Shown here: positions 61,996-64,000 of the stretch, piece after piece | How positions within the stretch are numbered: the stretch's first letter is position 1 | Layout of the letters: each line of letters begins with the position of its first letter | DNA from: Thermoguttaceae bacterium | GTDB lineage: Bacteria; Planctomycetota; Planctomycetia; Pirellulales; Thermoguttaceae | Assembly (NCBI GenBank): GCA_017407125.1 | Contig: JAFQXE010000010.1 | Location: 47,609 to 111,608 of the forward strand | DNA: 64,000 nt | Direction of reading: 5' to 3' | Program-made: the position numbers and the translations under genes | Notes under the pieces: generated by a model | Seen by the model: only the letters and a program-made list of their open reading frames with translations | Told to the model about the DNA's origin: nothing | Databases searched by the model: none

Positions 61996-62024
61996 TTGCT
62001 TTCTATCGAAATAGTCGCTATAAT
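61996..62024 (+). promoter_or_regulatory. Sigma70-type promoter of the small-gene array
   Basis: TTGCTT (61996-62001), 17-bp spacer, TATAAT (62019-62024). The leader to the ATG at 62121 is about 90 nt. Confidence 0.6.
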
Positions 62025-62120
62025 AAAGTTAAGGTATAAAATGAAACCGTGTTACAATTGATTTTTATAGTTTGGTAGAAATCAAGGAAAAGTTCAAAAC
62101 TAAGATGTGGAGGAAGCAGA

Positions 62121-62453
62121 ATGTGCGCAGTAGTTTTAATGTGTCTGACTATTGTATTGACATTATCGGTATTTACATTGGTCTATTTCATAACGTGTAA
62201 ATATACACACATCTCACAGCAAAAGGCGTATGATGATTTTTGGTTTTATTCAATGTTAACAATATGGACGGCTATTTGTATATACGGCGTATCGATAAAC
62301 TGTGCAAGCCTAGATGATAATTTTGTGGCGTGTATTATTATTTCCTTCTTGTTTATTCTCGGTATTCAATTTAGAAACTGGAGAGTACGGTCTAAAAACA
62401 AAGAAGAATACGCTACCAATGATGAAACAGATAATAATCCCAAAGAAAAGTAA
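62121..62453 (+). CDS. Small membrane protein (array gene 1)
   Basis: 110 residues with three hydrophobic helices (VLMCLTIVLTLSVFTLVYFI, FYSMLTIWTAICIYGVSI and ACIIISFLFILGIQF) and a charged C-terminal tail (RVRSKNKEEYATNDETDNN). GGAGG precedes the ATG. No family recognised. It begins an array of small AT-rich genes that share duplicated flanking DNA. Confidence 0.6.
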   Translation: MCAVVLMCLTIVLTLSVFTLVYFITCKYTHISQQKAYDDFWFYSMLTIWTAICIYGVSINCASLDDNFVACIIISFLFILGIQFRNWRVRSKNKEEYATNDETDNNPKEK

Positions 62454-62495
62454 TATTTTGTTGTAAAAAGTCTGCAATACAAGCCCAACATTTAA

Positions 62496-62564
62496 AAAGT
62501 AGTATTGCTTGGCGACTTTTTTGAGGATTATGAAGATCTGAAAAATGAAATTGCTGAATCCTAA
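62496..62564 (+). pseudogene. Remnant 3' end of a duplicated TPR gene
   Basis: A short frame beginning KVVLLGDFFEDYEDLKNEIA and ending S-stop is nearly identical to the last 23 codons of the intact gene at 63132-63497 (one codon missing, a few silent changes). A stop codon directly precedes it and the rest of the gene is absent. The homology continues about 125 bp downstream into the next leader, so a larger unit was duplicated and then partly lost. Confidence 0.75.
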
Positions 62565-62703
62565 CAATATTCAGAGGCTTTTATTGAGGTAACAGTTTGC
62601 AGCGAGCGAATGTTTAGGTAATAAATAAATCGCGTTACAAAATATTGATTTTTACAGTTTAATAAAAATCAAGGACGGACCACATTTAAAAGGGTAATAT
62701 AAA

Positions 62704-63087
62704 ATGGACTATGTTAGCGCTTTTATATTTTTCATATTCGTAGCTATATTTATTTTTCTAGCATTCAGTTCGTGTATGTTAGTAAAAAAGATATTTCCAT
62801 CTTTGACTGGGTCAATTTTGTATGTTTTGTTTTCAAGCGTTCTTTTTTGTATTTTTATTGGAATCTTTGCTTTGATTCTATATTATATATCTGGCAGCGA
62901 TCCAGAGTCCACAGAAGCTATAGGTTTTATATTTTACTTCTTGGGCTTTCCAACGTCTTTTATTGTTACATTGTTAAATTATTATTTAAATTTGCAAATT
63001 AATATCTCAGTGGCTTTGTTATTTGCGTGTATGATGATAAACAGCTTTCTTGTTGGTTATTTAATTCATATTACAACTTTTTCATAA
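62704..63087 (+). CDS. Small four-helix membrane protein (array gene 2)
   Basis: 127 residues, hydrophobic almost throughout with four likely helices (FIFFIFVAIFIFLAFSSCML, ILYVLFSSVLFCIFIGIFAL, FIFYFLGFPTSFIVTLLNYY, VALLFACMMINSFLVGYLIH). AT-rich. AAAAGGG lies before the ATG at 62704. No family recognised. Its leader shares sequence with those upstream of the first and last membrane genes of the array. Confidence 0.6.
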   Translation: MDYVSAFIFFIFVAIFIFLAFSSCMLVKKIFPSLTGSILYVLFSSVLFCIFIGIFALILYYISGSDPESTEAIGFIFYFLGFPTSFIVTLLNYYLNLQINISVALLFACMMINSFLVGYLIHITTFS

Positions 63088-63131
63088 AAATCCGTTTAGT
63101 AAAAAACGAGGGAATTGTAAAGAGGTAAACC

Positions 63132-63497
63132 ATGCCGACAATAATAAACAGAGCAAGATCATTTATGCAGGAGAAAAATTATTCAGAAGCGCTTAAGCTG
63201 TTATATAGCATACCAGAGGAATATCTTTCTAGTGAAGCGTGCATTTTGCGCGCGATTTGTCTTCAATTAGACAATACAGAAGATGGTCACGATTTGAAAG
63301 ATGTTCAAAATGAATTAAGCAAAGCAATAGAGATTAATCCCAGATCAATTGAGAGTAATCTTGAAATGGGTTATTTTTTATACGCTGTCATGGATGATTC
63401 AAAAAACGCGCAGCCGTATTTTCAAAAAGTAGTTGAATTGCTTGGCGACTTTTTTGAGGATTATGAAGATCTGAAAAACGAAATCGCTGAATCCTAA
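63132..63497 (+). CDS. TPR-like protein (array gene 3)
   Basis: 121 residues. Helical repeats of TPR type are visible: RARSFMQEKNYSEALKLLYS, LRAICLQLDNTEDG and IEINPRSIESNLEMGYFLYA with DDSKNAQPYFQKVVELLGDF. No signal or membrane segment, so probably cytoplasmic. Gene and leader end were duplicated (remnant at 62,496-62,564). Preceded by AGAGG. Binding partner unknown; co-location with small membrane proteins suggests joint expression. Confidence 0.65.
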   Translation: MPTIINRARSFMQEKNYSEALKLLYSIPEEYLSSEACILRAICLQLDNTEDGHDLKDVQNELSKAIEINPRSIESNLEMGYFLYAVMDDSKNAQPYFQKVVELLGDFFEDYEDLKNEIAES

Positions 63498-63609
63498 CAA
63501 TATTCAGAGGCGTTTGTTGAGCTAACAGTTCGCAGTGCGCGAATGTTTGTATTATAAACGGAATTACAAGATTTATACCATTTAATAAATATCGGGAACC
63601 TTCAGGGCT

Positions 63610-63861
63610 ATGGTATATTTTATTGTTTTTATTATCGCGACGTTATTGTTTGGAGAGAATTACTCTCACCACTTGTTATTGTTGTTTGCGTTGCTCATCC
63701 CATTCCGTTCAAAAGATCGACGCGTTGTGGTAATTATTTCAACGATGCTGATATTGGTTCTACTTTGGGTAATGTTTGATGCGATGACAATAGCGCCAGG
63801 AGCAGCATTTTATGTTAAAGATGGTTTAGTGGGGCTGTTGTACAACGCGTATTTTAATTAA
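63610..63861 (+). CDS. Small membrane protein (array gene 4)
   Basis: 83 residues with two or three hydrophobic helices (VYFIVFIIATLLFG, HHLLLLFALLIPF, VVIISTMLILVLLWVMFDAM) and a short basic loop FRSKDRR between. A weak AGGG is upstream. No family recognised. Its leader (about 63,520-63,605) is a diverged copy of the other array leaders. Confidence 0.5.
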   Translation: MVYFIVFIIATLLFGENYSHHLLLLFALLIPFRSKDRRVVVIISTMLILVLLWVMFDAMTIAPGAAFYVKDGLVGLLYNAYFN

Positions 63862-63928
63862 TGGCTCTCTAACAAAATCTATGGGTAAGTTTTGGTTCAG
63901 GCAATTTCCCAAGGGTATGGAATAAAGC

Positions 63929-63970
63929 GGTTTGCAGCGTTTCATCGCTGCCAAACCCATAGCTTTTTCT
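63929..63970 (+). terminator. Terminator-like hairpin at the end of the small-gene array
   Basis: GGTTTGCAGCG (63929-63939) pairs with CGCTGCCAAACC (63946-63957) with one bulge; CATAGCTTTTTCTT follows. It closes the array transcript. Confidence 0.65.
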
Positions 63971-64000
63971 TACGGTCAATTTAACCTTGTTATTAAAGCC

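Larger units (their letters stand above)
61653..62120. other. 468-bp intergenic region with repeats
   Basis: The left half is the mosaic element flanked by 24-bp direct repeats (listed next). The right half (61,863-62,120) is AT-rich and holds the promoter of the small membrane gene array. No gene is seen. Confidence 0.6.

Overview
The window looks like a chromosomal segment of a planctomycete, with moderate-to-low GC. The grounds are: three tandem DUF1559 pilin-like secreted proteins carrying the [12 protein letters not shown] prepilin motif and the H-x9-DG motif; a sulfatase; a Tat-exported Gfo/Idh/MocA oxidoreductase; a DUF11-repeat lipoprotein; separately encoded CoaC and CoaB; and many genes without a clear Shine-Dalgarno site. 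Several upstream regions show good TTGNNN-(16-17)-TATAAT promoters. No rRNA, tRNA, CRISPR array or transposase gene was seen.

Layout. 0-8.3 kb (minus strand): the xseA 5' part, a SEL1-repeat protein, three DUF1559 paralogues, a YfhO-like membrane protein and a membrane-anchored unknown. 8.3-10.5 kb: prmC and purM. 10.7-15.5 kb: a membrane protein and an Hsp70-like ATPase with membrane segments, followed by a DUF726-like alpha/beta hydrolase. I recognise no described system here and consider it the best candidate for new biology. 16-18 kb: a ferredoxin-nitroreductase and a shortened MnmE-like GTPase. 18-23 kb: an autotransporter-like protein with a structured leader, then hemE. 23-29.6 kb: Gfo/Idh/MocA, murJ, parAB and a Pro-rich repeat protein. 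29.7-33 kb: a GlmU-like nucleotidyltransferase, pyrF and a ketosynthase homologue lacking catalytic residues. 33-37.9 kb: tpiA, secG, yicC, gmk, rpoZ, coaC and coaB. 37.9-41.2 kb: sulfatase, plsC, a 58-residue ferredoxin and a PHA-granule-like protein. 41.4-49.2 kb: DUF11 lipoprotein, glycosyltransferase, FabI, L27, an unknown secreted protein, a 31-residue membrane peptide and holB.

49.3-52.9 kb is probably the replication origin neighbourhood. A non-coding region of about 0.9 kb has three DnaA-box-like sites on one strand, an AT-rich stretch and inverted repeats. It is followed by dnaN, a DciA-like helicase loader gene and recA. Genes to the left run mostly leftward and genes to the right mostly rightward; parAB lies 22 kb away.

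52.9-57.8 kb is a type III restriction-modification pair (mod, res) between imperfect inverted repeats of roughly 300 bp, which marks it as an inserted island. 57.8-61.7 kb carries an unknown secreted protein, a clan-A glycoside hydrolase and a secreted esterase, plausibly for plant or mucin glycan breakdown. 62-64 kb is an array of small membrane and TPR genes built by local duplication, with a pseudogene remnant.

Non-coding structure is unusually rich. Intergenic elements made of 7-bp units arranged as inverted arms occur at four places, with a fifth direct array. A separate mosaic family of short palindromic modules is scattered at 9.4, 26.7, 53, 57.6 and 61.7 kb. Functions are assigned from motifs and family knowledge only; no database search was run.
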